NCBI GenBank assembly: GCA_018524345.1
Contig: JADQAZ010000002.1
Location: 186,001-250,000, forward strand
Reading direction: 5' to 3'
Origin: Harenicola maris
GTDB lineage: Bacteria; Pseudomonadota; Alphaproteobacteria; Rhodobacterales; Rhodobacteraceae
Length of the DNA: 64,000 nt
Shown: positions 52,894 to 60,531 of the stretch, one piece after another
Numbering within the stretch: the first letter of the stretch is position 1
Layout: each line of letters begins with the position of its first letter
The notes under the pieces: model-generated
Told to the model about the DNA's origin: nothing
The model's database searches: none
What the model saw: the letters and a program-made list of their open reading frames with translations, nothing else
Program-made: the position numbers and the translations under genes

Positions 52894-53585
52894 GCCGCGT
52901 CCCGCCCGAATCTGGCGATCTCTTCCATCCGCACCACGCGGTCGAACCGCTCGCCCAGCCGTGGATCATGGCTGACCATCAAAAGCGCGGCCTTGTTGGC
53001 GGCGCATTGGGCGAACAAGAGGTCAAGAAAGGCCGCTTGGCTATTCGCATCGAGGGAGGAGGTCGGCTCATCCGCCACGATCAGGGGCGGCTTGCCGATC
53101 AGGGCGCGGGCCACGGCGACGCGCTGTTGCTGGCCAACGCTGAGGGTATTGGCGCGGGCCGTAAAGACCGCCTCGGGCAGGCCAAGACTGTCACAGAGCT
53201 GCGCCGCCACGGCGCGCACCTCCCCCGCCCGTTTGCGCCGCTCGGGCGCGAATTGCAGGGGCAGCAGGATGTTATCGGCGACGGAGCCGAAGGGCAGCAG
53301 GTTGAACTGTTGGAAAATCACGCCGATGGTCTCGGCGCGGAACCTGTCGCGCTTGGCCCCGGACAGGGTGGTCAGGTCGGTGCCCGCCACCCGCACACTG
53401 CCTCCATGGGGCAGCATTGTGCCGCAAATCAGGGATAACAGGGTCGATTTCCCCGACCCGCTCTCCCCCAGAAGCAGCAGGGATTCCCCCGCCCCGATGG
53501 CAAGCTCCGGCACGGACAGGGAAAACCCCGCCCGCCCCGGCCAGCGAAATGTCGCGCCTGCTACCTGAAGGACGGGCTCTGCCAA
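52890..53585 (-). CDS. ABC transporter ATP-binding protein (LolD/MacB type)
   Basis: 231 residues. Walker A LLGESGSGKSTLLSLICG, Q-loop IGVIFQQFNLLPFGSVADNILLPL, signature LSVGQQQRVAVARALIGKP (LSVGQ rather than LSGGQ), Walker B LIVADEPTSSLDAN, and switch His in MVSHDPRLGERF. Similar to the ATPases that partner FtsX-type permeases. It lies directly behind the DUF2796 gene (2-bp gap) and overlaps the permease. Confidence 0.92.
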   Translation of the reverse strand: MAEPVLQVAGATFRWPGRAGFSLSVPELAIGAGESLLLLGESGSGKSTLLSLICGTMLPHGGSVRVAGTDLTTLSGAKRDRFRAETIGVIFQQFNLLPFGSVADNILLPLQFAPERRKRAGEVRAVAAQLCDSLGLPEAVFTARANTLSVGQQQRVAVARALIGKPPLIVADEPTSSLDANSQAAFLDLLFAQCAANKAALLMVSHDPRLGERFDRVVRMEEIARFGRDAA

Positions 53586-53587
53586 GG

Positions 53588-54289
53588 TTAGAACAGGCTC
53601 CCGAGGTCAAGTGTCGGCGCGTCCCGCTCTACATGGAAGGCCTGCGCGCCATCGGCGCCGACAGCCTGCACATTCAGGGCCTGCGCGTTCTCGAACAGCT
53701 CGAAATAGGGGAAGGCCAGTTCGGTCAAAGCGGAGGGATCGACGCATGTTAGAGAGTATTCCGCGTGGAATTCGGTGTGATTGCCGCCCTCGGCGTGGTC
53801 ATGCTCCTCGTGGTCATGGTCGTCATGATCTGCGTGATCTTCGTCATGGTCGTCGTGATCATCGTGGTCTGCGTGATCGTCATGATCATCGTGATCGTCA
53901 TGGTCCGCATGATCGTCATGATCCGCGTGGTCATCATGATCGTCATGGTCATGCTCATCATGATCATCGTGGTCGTCGTCGCCGACAATCGTCGCCTCGG
54001 CCTCGACCATCGCACAGCCAGCGGCCTCTGGCAGGGTGAACAGGGCCAGCGGATTAGACAGCGTGACCAGAGCGGCGGAGACAGCGGCGCGGTCTTCCTC
54101 GCTTGTGGCGGCATGCTCGAAGCCGACGATATCGGCGCCGGGGGCCTCAAGCTCGATCAACAGGCTTTGGCCGTCCACGGCGATGTTCAGGGCTCCGGTG
54201 CCGTGCTCATGGGCGTCCAGCTCGCGCACCTCTTCGGCCAGGGCGGGGCCAGCGGCCAGGACAAACAGAAGGGGAAGTGTATTTTTCAT
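53588..54289 (-). CDS. DUF2796 (ZrgA-like) His/Asp-rich periplasmic metal-binding protein
   Basis: 233 residues from the ATG at 54289 (a TTG at 54301 is possible but less likely). Signal peptide MKNTLPLLFVLAAGPALA, then the DUF2796 start REVLDAHEHG-like RELDAHEHGTGALNIAVDG. Residues about 104-165 are almost only Asp and His in DHD/DHA/DHDD units, flexible and able to bind many divalent ions; the C-terminal domain follows (NHTEFHAEYSLTCVDPSALTELAFPYF). In Vibrio the DUF2796 protein ZrgA serves a zinc uptake system. First gene of the four-gene unit, 72 bp from a Zur-like box. Confidence 0.85.
   Translation of the reverse strand: MKNTLPLLFVLAAGPALAEEVRELDAHEHGTGALNIAVDGQSLLIELEAPGADIVGFEHAATSEEDRAAVSAALVTLSNPLALFTLPEAAGCAMVEAEATIVGDDDHDDHDEHDHDDHDDHADHDDHADHDDHDDHDDHADHDDHDDHDEDHADHDDHDHEEHDHAEGGNHTEFHAEYSLTCVDPSALTELAFPYFELFENAQALNVQAVGADGAQAFHVERDAPTLDLGSLF
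53795..53980 (-). repeat. Degenerate in-frame His/Asp codon repeat
   Basis: A stretch of about 62 codons built from GAT/GAC and CAT/CAC with occasional GCN and GAA, forming imperfect tandem units of 9-15 bp. It encodes the metal-binding tract of the DUF2796 protein and is expected to vary in length between strains through slippage. It is coding and not a CRISPR array. Confidence 0.8.
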
Positions 54290-54360
54290 GGCTATATCCA
54301 ATACGTCAGGTCAGGGAGAAATCAACACACCAAGTCGTCATTCCCCGGGTTCTGCCGATT

Positions 54361-54382
54361 GTGTTATCTTATAACGTAACAC
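54361..54382 (-). promoter_or_regulatory. Zur-box-like operator
   Basis: A perfect 22-bp inverted repeat of the form GTGTTA-N2-TTATAA-N2-TAACAC, 72 bp upstream of the DUF2796 gene. Its core GTTATnTTATAAC closely resembles known Zur sites (GTTATA-n-TATAAC type). The only adjacent start codon is that of the DUF2796 gene; the other neighbour ends here. Repression under zinc sufficiency is inferred. Confidence 0.75.
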
Positions 54383-54456
54383 CCCTCAAGCGCATTGGAG
54401 AGCGGGCGGGGGAAACCCGCCAGCCCCCGGCCCTATCGGGCCAGCCAGCCTCATCC

Positions 54457-55197
54457 CTAACGGGCCAGCCAGCCCCCGTCGACGTTCAGGACAGCGCCAT
54501 GCACGTAACGCGCCGCAGGGGTGCACAGATAGGTCGCCGCCCCCGCGATATCCGCAGGATCGCCCCAGCGCCCCGCCGGAATCCGCTCCAGAATGGCGGT
54601 GTTGCGCGCCGCATCCTCGCGCAGGGCCGCGGTGTTGTTGGTGGCGATATAGCCCGGGGCAACGGCGTTCACATTCACGCCCTTCGCCGCCCATTCATTG
54701 GCGAGCAGCTTGGTCAGCCCCGCAACCCCGTGCTTTGACGCGGTGTAGGAGGGCACGCGGATGCCGCCCTGAAACGACAAGAGCGAGGCGATGTTGACCA
54801 CCGCCGCAGGGCCGCCCCGCGCCATGGCGGCCTTGGCGAAGGCCTGCGTGGTGAAGAACAGCGCCTTGAGGTTCACGTCCATCACCGCGTCCCAGTCGTC
54901 CTCGGTGAAATCCAGCGCGTCATTGCGGCGAATGATGCCCGCGTTGTTGATCAGGATGTCATAGGGCGCATCGGAAAACAGGCTCTGTCCCGCCATAGGA
55001 TCGCTGAAATCCACCAGAACCGAGCTGGCCTTGCCGCCCGCCTTCGTGATGCCCTCGACGGTTTCATCGCAGGCGCGGCGACCGGCGCAGGCGACCTCGG
55101 CCCCCGCCTCGGCAAGGCCAAGGGCGATGGCCTGCCCGATGCCCGTATTGGCGCCCGTGACAAGGGCGCGGCGGCCGGAGAGGGAGAACATGCTCAT
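54457..55197 (-). CDS. kduD: 2-deoxy-D-gluconate/DKI dehydrogenase KduD-like SDR
   Basis: 246 residues from the ATG at 55197, which overlaps the kduI stop (ATGA). Classical SDR: cofactor motif LVTGANTGIGQAIALGLAEAGAEVACAGR, NNAG in ILINNAGIIRRNDALDF, Ser in VVNIASLLSFQGG, and YxxxK as YTASKHGVAGLTKLLANEWA; C-terminal GRWGDPADIAGAATYLCTPAARYVHGAVLNVDGG. KduD reduces 3-deoxy-D-glycero-2,5-hexodiulosonate to 2-keto-3-deoxygluconate. Pairing with kduI makes the assignment strong. Confidence 0.93.
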   Translation of the reverse strand: MSMFSLSGRRALVTGANTGIGQAIALGLAEAGAEVACAGRRACDETVEGITKAGGKASSVLVDFSDPMAGQSLFSDAPYDILINNAGIIRRNDALDFTEDDWDAVMDVNLKALFFTTQAFAKAAMARGGPAAVVNIASLLSFQGGIRVPSYTASKHGVAGLTKLLANEWAAKGVNVNAVAPGYIATNNTAALREDAARNTAILERIPAGRWGDPADIAGAATYLCTPAARYVHGAVLNVDGGWLAR

Positions 55198-56018
55198 CGC
55201 AGATCCCCCATGGGCACCATGTCCATATCGGTGAAATCCACGTTGTCCCCCGCCATGGCCCAGCAGAAGGTGTAGGAGGAGGTGCCCGCGCCGGAATGGA
55301 TCGACCACGGCGGGGAGATCACAGCCTCCTCATTCGCCATAACGATATGACGGGTCTCGCTCGGCTCGCCCATCAGGTGAAAGACGCGGCTGTCCTCTGG
55401 CATGCCGAAATAAAGGTAAGCCTCCATCCGGCGGTCATGGACATGGGCGGGCATGGTGTTCCAGACGGAGCCCTCGGCAAACTGGGTATAGCCCATGAGC
55501 AGCTGACAGCTTTGGCAGACATCGGGGTGCAGGAACTGGATGATGACGCGCTCGTTCGCGGTTTCCTTTGCGCCCATTTCCACCCGCCGCGCATCGGAGA
55601 GCTTGATCAGCGTGGTGGGATAGGTCTGATGCGCCGGAGCGGAGAGGATATAGAAGCGGCCCGCGCCGGAGAACGTCACCGCGCCCGCGCCCATGCCGAT
55701 ATAGAGGACCTCGCCGTTGTCGAGGCTATGGTCGGCGCCATCGACGGAGACCGTGCCGGTCTCGCCGATGTTCAACACGGCCATTTCGCGGCGCTCAAGG
55801 AAATTCGCGGTGCCGGTCTCTGCCATATGGTCAAGGGTCAGCGCGGCGCCCGCAGGCACGGCGGAACCGAGGATTAGGCGGTCATAGTGACTATACACCA
55901 GCTTTATCTGCCCCGCGGCAAAGAGCCCGCCGACGTGGAAATGATCGCGCAGCTGGCCCGTGTCCAGCGTTTTGGCGGTGGCGGGATCAATGGCGTATCG
56001 GGTTTGGGTGACGGGCAT
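55194..56018 (-). CDS. kduI: 5-dehydro-4-deoxy-D-glucuronate isomerase
   Basis: 274 residues, normal KduI length. Cupin-fold protein with the N-terminal pattern YAIDPATAKTLDTGQLRDHFHVGGLFAAGQIKLVYSHYDRLILG and the zinc-binding segment MPAHVHDRRMEAYLYFGM plus PPWSIHSGAGTSSYTFCWAM. It isomerises the 4-deoxy-5-ketouronates released from unsaturated uronides (pectin, ulvan or glycosaminoglycan lyase products). First gene of kduI-kduD; controlled by the divergent GntR regulator. No lyase or transporter is linked here. Confidence 0.95.
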   Translation of the reverse strand: MPVTQTRYAIDPATAKTLDTGQLRDHFHVGGLFAAGQIKLVYSHYDRLILGSAVPAGAALTLDHMAETGTANFLERREMAVLNIGETGTVSVDGADHSLDNGEVLYIGMGAGAVTFSGAGRFYILSAPAHQTYPTTLIKLSDARRVEMGAKETANERVIIQFLHPDVCQSCQLLMGYTQFAEGSVWNTMPAHVHDRRMEAYLYFGMPEDSRVFHLMGEPSETRHIVMANEEAVISPPWSIHSGAGTSSYTFCWAMAGDNVDFTDMDMVPMGDLR

Positions 56019-56073
56019 CTTGGCCTCCGTTTCGGGGTTATGGGCCTTTACGGGTTAGGGGGGTTGCGCTATC

Positions 56074-56083
56074 TTGTCAACTA
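56074..56083. promoter_or_regulatory. GntR/FCD operator candidate
   Basis: TTGTCAACTA fits the TnGTnnACnA consensus of FadR-subfamily GntR regulators. It lies midway between the divergent kduI (56018) and gntR (56114) starts, so one bound regulator could control both. Confidence 0.6.
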
Positions 56084-56113
56084 ATATCCCAGTTTGCGGG
56101 AGGGAGCCCGAAG

Positions 56114-56824
56114 ATGCAAAACAGCCCGATGCCAAGCCTGCCCACCCTGCGCCCGCCGGCGCAGCCCAGCGTGGCGGATCAGGTCTTTGACGCATTGCAA
56201 AACAGCATCCTGACCCTGCATCTGCCGCCCCATAGCAAAATCTCGGAAACCGAGGTCGCGGGGCAGATGGGGGTCAGCCGTCAGCCCGTGCGCGAGGCCT
56301 TTAAGCGGCTGGCCAAGCTCGGCTATCTCACCATCCGCCCGCAGAGCGGCACCACCGTCTCCCCCATCTCCGAGGAGGCCGTGGAACGCGCCCGCTTCAT
56401 CCGCACCGCGTTGGAGGTGCAGACCCTGCGCGCCGCCTGCGGCAAGCTGGGGGCGGAGGCGCTCAAGGGGCTGTCGGACCTGCTGGAGGCGCAGAAACGC
56501 GCGGTGACGGCGGGCGATAGGGAGGGGTTTCACAACCTGGACGATGCCTTTCACCGCATGATCTGCGAGGAAACCGGCGTCGGCTTCGTCTGGGATATGG
56601 TGCTTGAGAGCAAGGCGCATATGGACCGCATCCGCCTGCTCTCCCTCAATGCCTCATCGCGGGAAACCGCCCTGCGCGAGCATATCGACATCTACGAGGC
56701 GATTGCCGCCAATGACCCGGACAGGGCCGCCGATGTGATCACAAGCCACCTTGCACGGATCACCCTGCATATCGAGGCGGTGAAGGCGCAGGATCACCGC
56801 TATTTCAGCCGTAATAGAGACTAA
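56114..56824 (+). CDS. GntR-family (FCD) transcriptional regulator
   Basis: 236 residues. Winged helix at about 20-85: SVADQVFDALQNSILTLHLPPHSKISETEVAGQMGVSRQPVREAFKRLAKLGYLTIRPQSGTTV. The FCD ligand-binding domain follows, with metal-ligand histidines in LDDAFHRMICEE, SSRETALREHIDIYEAI and VITSHLARITLHI. FCD regulators bind sugar acids or carboxylates, fitting control of kduID by a uronate intermediate. Its stop and the rpiR stop are adjacent (convergent, one base apart). Confidence 0.93.
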   Translation: MQNSPMPSLPTLRPPAQPSVADQVFDALQNSILTLHLPPHSKISETEVAGQMGVSRQPVREAFKRLAKLGYLTIRPQSGTTVSPISEEAVERARFIRTALEVQTLRAACGKLGAEALKGLSDLLEAQKRAVTAGDREGFHNLDDAFHRMICEETGVGFVWDMVLESKAHMDRIRLLSLNASSRETALREHIDIYEAIAANDPDRAADVITSHLARITLHIEAVKAQDHRYFSRNRD

Positions 56825-56825
56825 C

Positions 56826-57698
56826 TCAGGTGAATTTGCGGAACAGCTTGGTCTGGTCGAACATCTCCTCCAGCCGCTCCGTCCGGTCGCGGGTGACCTC
56901 CCAGTTCAGGTTCTGCACCTGAGAGATCATGGTCTCGATCAGCAAAAGCGGCATCGCCGCGCTGTCCCAGGCGGAGGGCACGACGATGCGGCTGCTAAAG
57001 GAAATCTCGGCCAGTTGATGCACGGGGGAGCGCCATTGATCCGTGATCAGAACAATCCGCGCCCCGCTCGCATGGGCCATTTCCGCCAGCTTTAGAGTGT
57101 TATTCTCATAGCGCCGCATGTCGAAAACAACGAAGACATCCCCCTCCTGCACATCCAGCAGGTCATGGGGCCATGTGTTGGTGGTGGACTGGATATGGGT
57201 GATGCGCGGGCGGATGACCTGCATGTGCAGGAACAGGTATTCGGCCAAAGTATGGGTGATGCGCCCGCCAACGATGTAAAGGTGGCGATCCGTATCGGCG
57301 ACCATGGCGCAGGCGCTGTCGAAATCCTTGGGGTCGATCTGTGCCAGCGTGTGGCGGATATTGTCGATCACCGCGTCGGTGAAGCGGTTGAGCATATGCT
57401 CCGAGGGCGCCCCCTCGGCCCATGTGTCATGCTTGGCGATCGGGGTTTTCGCCTTGGCCTTCAGCTCCTCACGCAGCTCGCCCTGAAACTCCGGATAACC
57501 CTTGAAACCCAGCTTTTGCACCATGCGGGCCACGGTCGGCACCGAGACCCCCGCATCCTTGGCCAGTGCCGTCAGCGGGCCAAGACCAGAGGCGGGGTAG
57601 TTTTCCAGAATGGAATGGGCCAACTGCCGCTCCGCCCGCGTCAGGGTATCAAGCTTGTTCTGTATCCGATCAGAGATCGTAAGCGCAGCGCCGGACAT
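56826..57698 (-). CDS. RpiR-family transcriptional regulator
   Basis: 290 residues from the ATG at 57698, preceded by GGGGG; a start at 57722 is possible. N-terminal HTH_6 (LTISDRIQNKLDTLTRAERQLAHSILENYPASGLGPLTALAKDAGVSVPTVARMVQKLGFKGYPEFQGELREEL) and C-terminal SIS domain (DSACAMVADTDRHLYIVGGRITHTLAEYLFLHMQVI; DVFVVFDMRRYENNTLKLAEMAHASGARIVLITDQ). RpiR members usually sense phosphosugars; this one diverges from a TRAP/gamma-glutamyl gene set, which it likely represses. The inducer is unknown. Confidence 0.92.
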   Translation of the reverse strand: MSGAALTISDRIQNKLDTLTRAERQLAHSILENYPASGLGPLTALAKDAGVSVPTVARMVQKLGFKGYPEFQGELREELKAKAKTPIAKHDTWAEGAPSEHMLNRFTDAVIDNIRHTLAQIDPKDFDSACAMVADTDRHLYIVGGRITHTLAEYLFLHMQVIRPRITHIQSTTNTWPHDLLDVQEGDVFVVFDMRRYENNTLKLAEMAHASGARIVLITDQWRSPVHQLAEISFSSRIVVPSAWDSAAMPLLLIETMISQVQNLNWEVTRDRTERLEEMFDQTKLFRKFT

Positions 57699-57815
57699 AA
57701 ATGCCCCCTTTTTGATCGACAAATTACCAAAACAGATGCGTTTGATAAATATTTACCGAAATTGTGTTGACAGAATCCGGTTTTGGCAACCACGTTGTAA
57801 ACGCAGGGGGCGAAT

Positions 57816-58604
57816 TTGACAGACCAAACCACAGAAATTCAGGACCAAAGCGTTGAGACCGTGAACCCGCAAGGGGGATCAAGGGTGGTCTTGGTCTGTG
57901 AGCATGCCAGCGCCTTTATCCCCGCGAGCTTTGCCAATCTTGGCCTCGATGCCGCCGCGGCGCAGAGCCATATCGCATGGGATCCGGGTGCACGGGCCGT
58001 GGCCCTGCGCATGTCAGAGCGCCTTGATGCGCCGCTGGTGGCGGGCAAGGTTTCGCGCCTTGTCTATGACTGCAACCGCCCGCCCGAGGCCCCCGATGCC
58101 ATGCCCGCACGCAGCGAGATTTTCGAGGTTCCGGGCAATGCGCAGCTGACCGAGGCCGAGCGCAGCGCGCGCACGGCGCGCTATTACATGCCCTTCCGCG
58201 CGGCGCTGGCCCAGCGCGTGAAATCGACGGTTTCCGCCGTAATAGTGACTGTTCACAGCTTTACCCCCGTTTACAACGGACAGGATCGCGCCGTCGAGAT
58301 CGGCGTGCTGCATGACGCCGACACGCGGCTTGCCGATGCGCTGCTGTCCTCCGCCGCGCAGCACACAGACATGCAGGTGATGCGCAACGAGCCCTACGGG
58401 CCGCAGCATGGCGTCACCCATACCCTGACCGAACACGCCCTGCCGGGCGGGCATCTGAATGTGATGCTGGAAATCCGCAATGACCTGATCGCGACCACGG
58501 CCCAGCAAGAGGCCATGGGCGATATGATCGCCGCTTGGCTGGCGCAGGCCCTGACCGCCACGGATGATGCGGGCAACGGGGGGGCGCTGCCATGTTCCGC
58601 GTGA
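57816..58604 (+). CDS. N-formylglutamate amidohydrolase family protein
   Basis: 262 residues from TTG at 57816, which has AGGGGG six bases upstream. Family motifs: VVLVCEHASAFIPASF, HIAWDPGARAVALRMSERLDAPLVAGKVSRLVYDCNRPPEAPDAMPARSE, VIVTVHSFTPVYNGQDRAVEIGVLHD and the metal/substrate block LNVMLEIRNDLI. Family members cleave N-formyl-L-glutamate to glutamate and formate in histidine degradation, but no hut gene is present. In this setting it may instead hydrolyse an N-acyl or gamma-glutamyl compound. It overlaps the TRAP small permease gene by 13 bases, so it belongs to that operon. Confidence 0.88.
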   Translation: MTDQTTEIQDQSVETVNPQGGSRVVLVCEHASAFIPASFANLGLDAAAAQSHIAWDPGARAVALRMSERLDAPLVAGKVSRLVYDCNRPPEAPDAMPARSEIFEVPGNAQLTEAERSARTARYYMPFRAALAQRVKSTVSAVIVTVHSFTPVYNGQDRAVEIGVLHDADTRLADALLSSAAQHTDMQVMRNEPYGPQHGVTHTLTEHALPGGHLNVMLEIRNDLIATTAQQEAMGDMIAAWLAQALTATDDAGNGGALPCSA

Positions 58605-59161
58605 TGCAGGGCTATATCCGCGCCGTTGACGCGGTGAACCATCGCATCGGGCGCATGGCGATGTACGGGATTTTCGTCCTGATGGGGATTTTGCTCTGGT
58701 CCTCGATCAGCAAGACCTTCTTTGTCCCCTCGCTCTGGACCCTCGAAATGGCGCAGTTCGTCATGGTGGCCTATTACATCCTTGGCGGGCCCTATTCGAT
58801 CCAGATGGGGACCAATGTGCGGATGGACCTGCTCTATGGGGAATGGAGCACGCGGCGCAAAGCGCAGTTTGACCTGCTGACGGTGCTGTTCCTGATCTTC
58901 TACCTCTGTGTGCTGCTCTATGGCGCGGTGAGTTCCACCGCCTATTCGCTGGGCTATTGGGGTTCTGCGCCGTTTTCCTTCTTTGGCGGCTTGATCACGG
59001 GGACAGAGGAGATCGGCACGATGGAGCGGGCTTCCTCCGCTTGGCGGCCCTACATGTGGCCGATCAAGTCGGTGATGATCCTCGGCATGTTCCTGATGCT
59101 GCTGCAATGTATTTCCGAACTGTTCAAAGACGTGCTGCGACTGCGCGATGAGGCGAATTGA
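58592..59161 (+). CDS. TRAP transporter small permease (DctQ)
   Basis: 189 residues with four membrane helices: MAMYGIFVLMGILLWSSISKTFF, LEMAQFVMVAYYILGGPYSI, FDLLTVLFLIFYLCVLLYGAV, and VMILGMFLMLLQCISELF. The segment GTNVRMDLLYGEWSTRRKAQFDL is the DctQ signature (vRvDll). It stabilises the large permease. Its stop overlaps the dctM start (TGATG). Confidence 0.93.
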   Translation: MFRVMQGYIRAVDAVNHRIGRMAMYGIFVLMGILLWSSISKTFFVPSLWTLEMAQFVMVAYYILGGPYSIQMGTNVRMDLLYGEWSTRRKAQFDLLTVLFLIFYLCVLLYGAVSSTAYSLGYWGSAPFSFFGGLITGTEEIGTMERASSAWRPYMWPIKSVMILGMFLMLLQCISELFKDVLRLRDEAN

Positions 59162-60486
59162 TGTCCTATGAGTTGATCGCCACTTTGATGTTCTCCTCGA
59201 TGATGCTGATGCTTTTGACGGGGCAGCGGGTTTTTGGCGCCATCGGCTTTATCGCGGTGGTGGCGGCGCTGCTGCTTTGGGGCGATCGGGGCGGGTTCGA
59301 CATCGGGTTTTCCGCCGCGATGAAGCTGATGAAGTGGTATCCGCTGCTGACCCTGCCGATGTTCATCTTCATGGGCTATGTCCTGTCAGAGAGCAAAATC
59401 GCCGATGACCTGTATAAGATGTTCCACGTCTGGATGGGCGGCCTGCGCGGCGGGCTGGCCATCGGGACCATTGGCTTGATGGTGCTGATCTCGGCCATGA
59501 ACGGGCTGAGCGTGGCGGGCATGGCGATTGGCTCCACCATTGCTCTGCCGGAACTGCTTAAGCGCGGCTATGACAAGCGAATGGTGACGGGGGTGATACA
59601 GGCGGGGTCCTCCCTTGGCATTCTTGTGCCGCCCTCGGTTGTGCTTGTCCTCTACGCCATGATCGCGCGGCAACCGGTGGGGCAGCTGTGGCTGGCCGGT
59701 GTGGTGCCGGGCCTGATGATGGCGGCGATGTTCGTGGCCTATATCGTGATCCGCTGCTGGATGAACCCCGTGCTGGGGCCGGTGCTGGATGCCTCTGCCC
59801 GCGACATTCCCCGCGCTGAAAAGCTGCGCCTTTTGCGGGCCGGGCTGCTGCCGCTGATTATCTTTGCCGCCATGATGGTGCCCTTTGTGAAGGGCTGGAC
59901 GAGCCTTGTGGAAAGCTCCGCCATCGGCGCCATCGCCGCCTTTATGGCCGCCGTGATCAAAGGCCGCATGACGCGGGAGGTGTTTGAAAAATCCGTCCGC
60001 AACACCCTTGGCATCACCTGCATGTTCATGTGGATCATCCTTGCCGCCCTTGCCTTTGGCGCGGTGTTTGACGGGCTGGGCGCGGTCAAGGCGATCGACA
60101 GCCTGTTTACCGAGCGCCTGAACCTGAACCCATGGATGATCCTGATCCTGATGCAGCTGTCGTTCATCCTGATGGGCACCTTTCTGGATGACACGGCGAT
60201 GCTGGTGATTGTTGCGCCGCTCTATGTGCCGCTGGTGGGGGCGCTGGGGTTTGACCTTGTCTGGTATGGCATCCTGTATACGATCACCTGCCAGATCGCC
60301 TATATGACGCCGCCCTTCGGCTATAACCTGTTTTTGATGCGGGCCATGGCCCCGCCAGAGATCTCCCTGCGCGATATCTACAGCTCGATCACGCCCTTTG
60401 TGCTGGTCATGGTGCTGGCGCTGGTTCTGGTCATGGCCTTCCCGCAACTGGCCCTTTGGCTGCCGGAAAAGATTTACGGAAATTAA
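59161..60486 (+). CDS. TRAP transporter large permease (DctM)
   Basis: 441 residues from the ATG at 59161. About twelve helices with DctM patterns: LTLPMFIFMGYVLSESKIADDLYKMFHVWMGGLRGGLAIGTIGLMVLISAMNGLSVAGMAIGSTIALPELLKRGYDK, VIQAGSSLGILVPPSVVLVLYAMIARQPVGQLWLAGVVPGLMMAAMFV, and FLDDTAMLVIVAPLYVPLVGALGFDLVWYGILYTITCQIAYMTPPFGYNLFLM. It uses the sodium gradient to import the DctP-bound substrate. Confidence 0.96.
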   Translation: MSYELIATLMFSSMMLMLLTGQRVFGAIGFIAVVAALLLWGDRGGFDIGFSAAMKLMKWYPLLTLPMFIFMGYVLSESKIADDLYKMFHVWMGGLRGGLAIGTIGLMVLISAMNGLSVAGMAIGSTIALPELLKRGYDKRMVTGVIQAGSSLGILVPPSVVLVLYAMIARQPVGQLWLAGVVPGLMMAAMFVAYIVIRCWMNPVLGPVLDASARDIPRAEKLRLLRAGLLPLIIFAAMMVPFVKGWTSLVESSAIGAIAAFMAAVIKGRMTREVFEKSVRNTLGITCMFMWIILAALAFGAVFDGLGAVKAIDSLFTERLNLNPWMILILMQLSFILMGTFLDDTAMLVIVAPLYVPLVGALGFDLVWYGILYTITCQIAYMTPPFGYNLFLMRAMAPPEISLRDIYSSITPFVLVMVLALVLVMAFPQLALWLPEKIYGN

Positions 60487-60493
60487 CCCAGAA

Positions 60494-60508
60494 CTCCGAC
60501 GAACGGAG
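60494..60508 (+). other. Intercistronic hairpin, dctM to dctP
   Basis: CTCCG (60494-60498) pairs with CGGAG (60504-60508) across ACGAA, just before the dctP ribosome site. Such small stems often protect the message of the abundantly made binding protein. Short stem; moderate support. Confidence 0.35.
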
Positions 60509-60531
60509 CTTAACCCATCAAGGAGAAAGTC

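Noticed and set aside
53795..53980. Tandem repeat considered as a CRISPR or minisatellite array
   Set aside because: The units are in frame, degenerate and encode Asp/His; there are no uniform repeats with unique spacers.
54289..54301. TTG start (54301) for the DUF2796 gene
   Set aside because: The ATG four codons later gives the better signal peptide start; TTG retained only as an alternative.
57767..57800. TTGACA as a -35 of the amidohydrolase operon
   Set aside because: No -10-like hexamer lies 16-18 bp downstream; only a poor TTGTAA at 22 bp.
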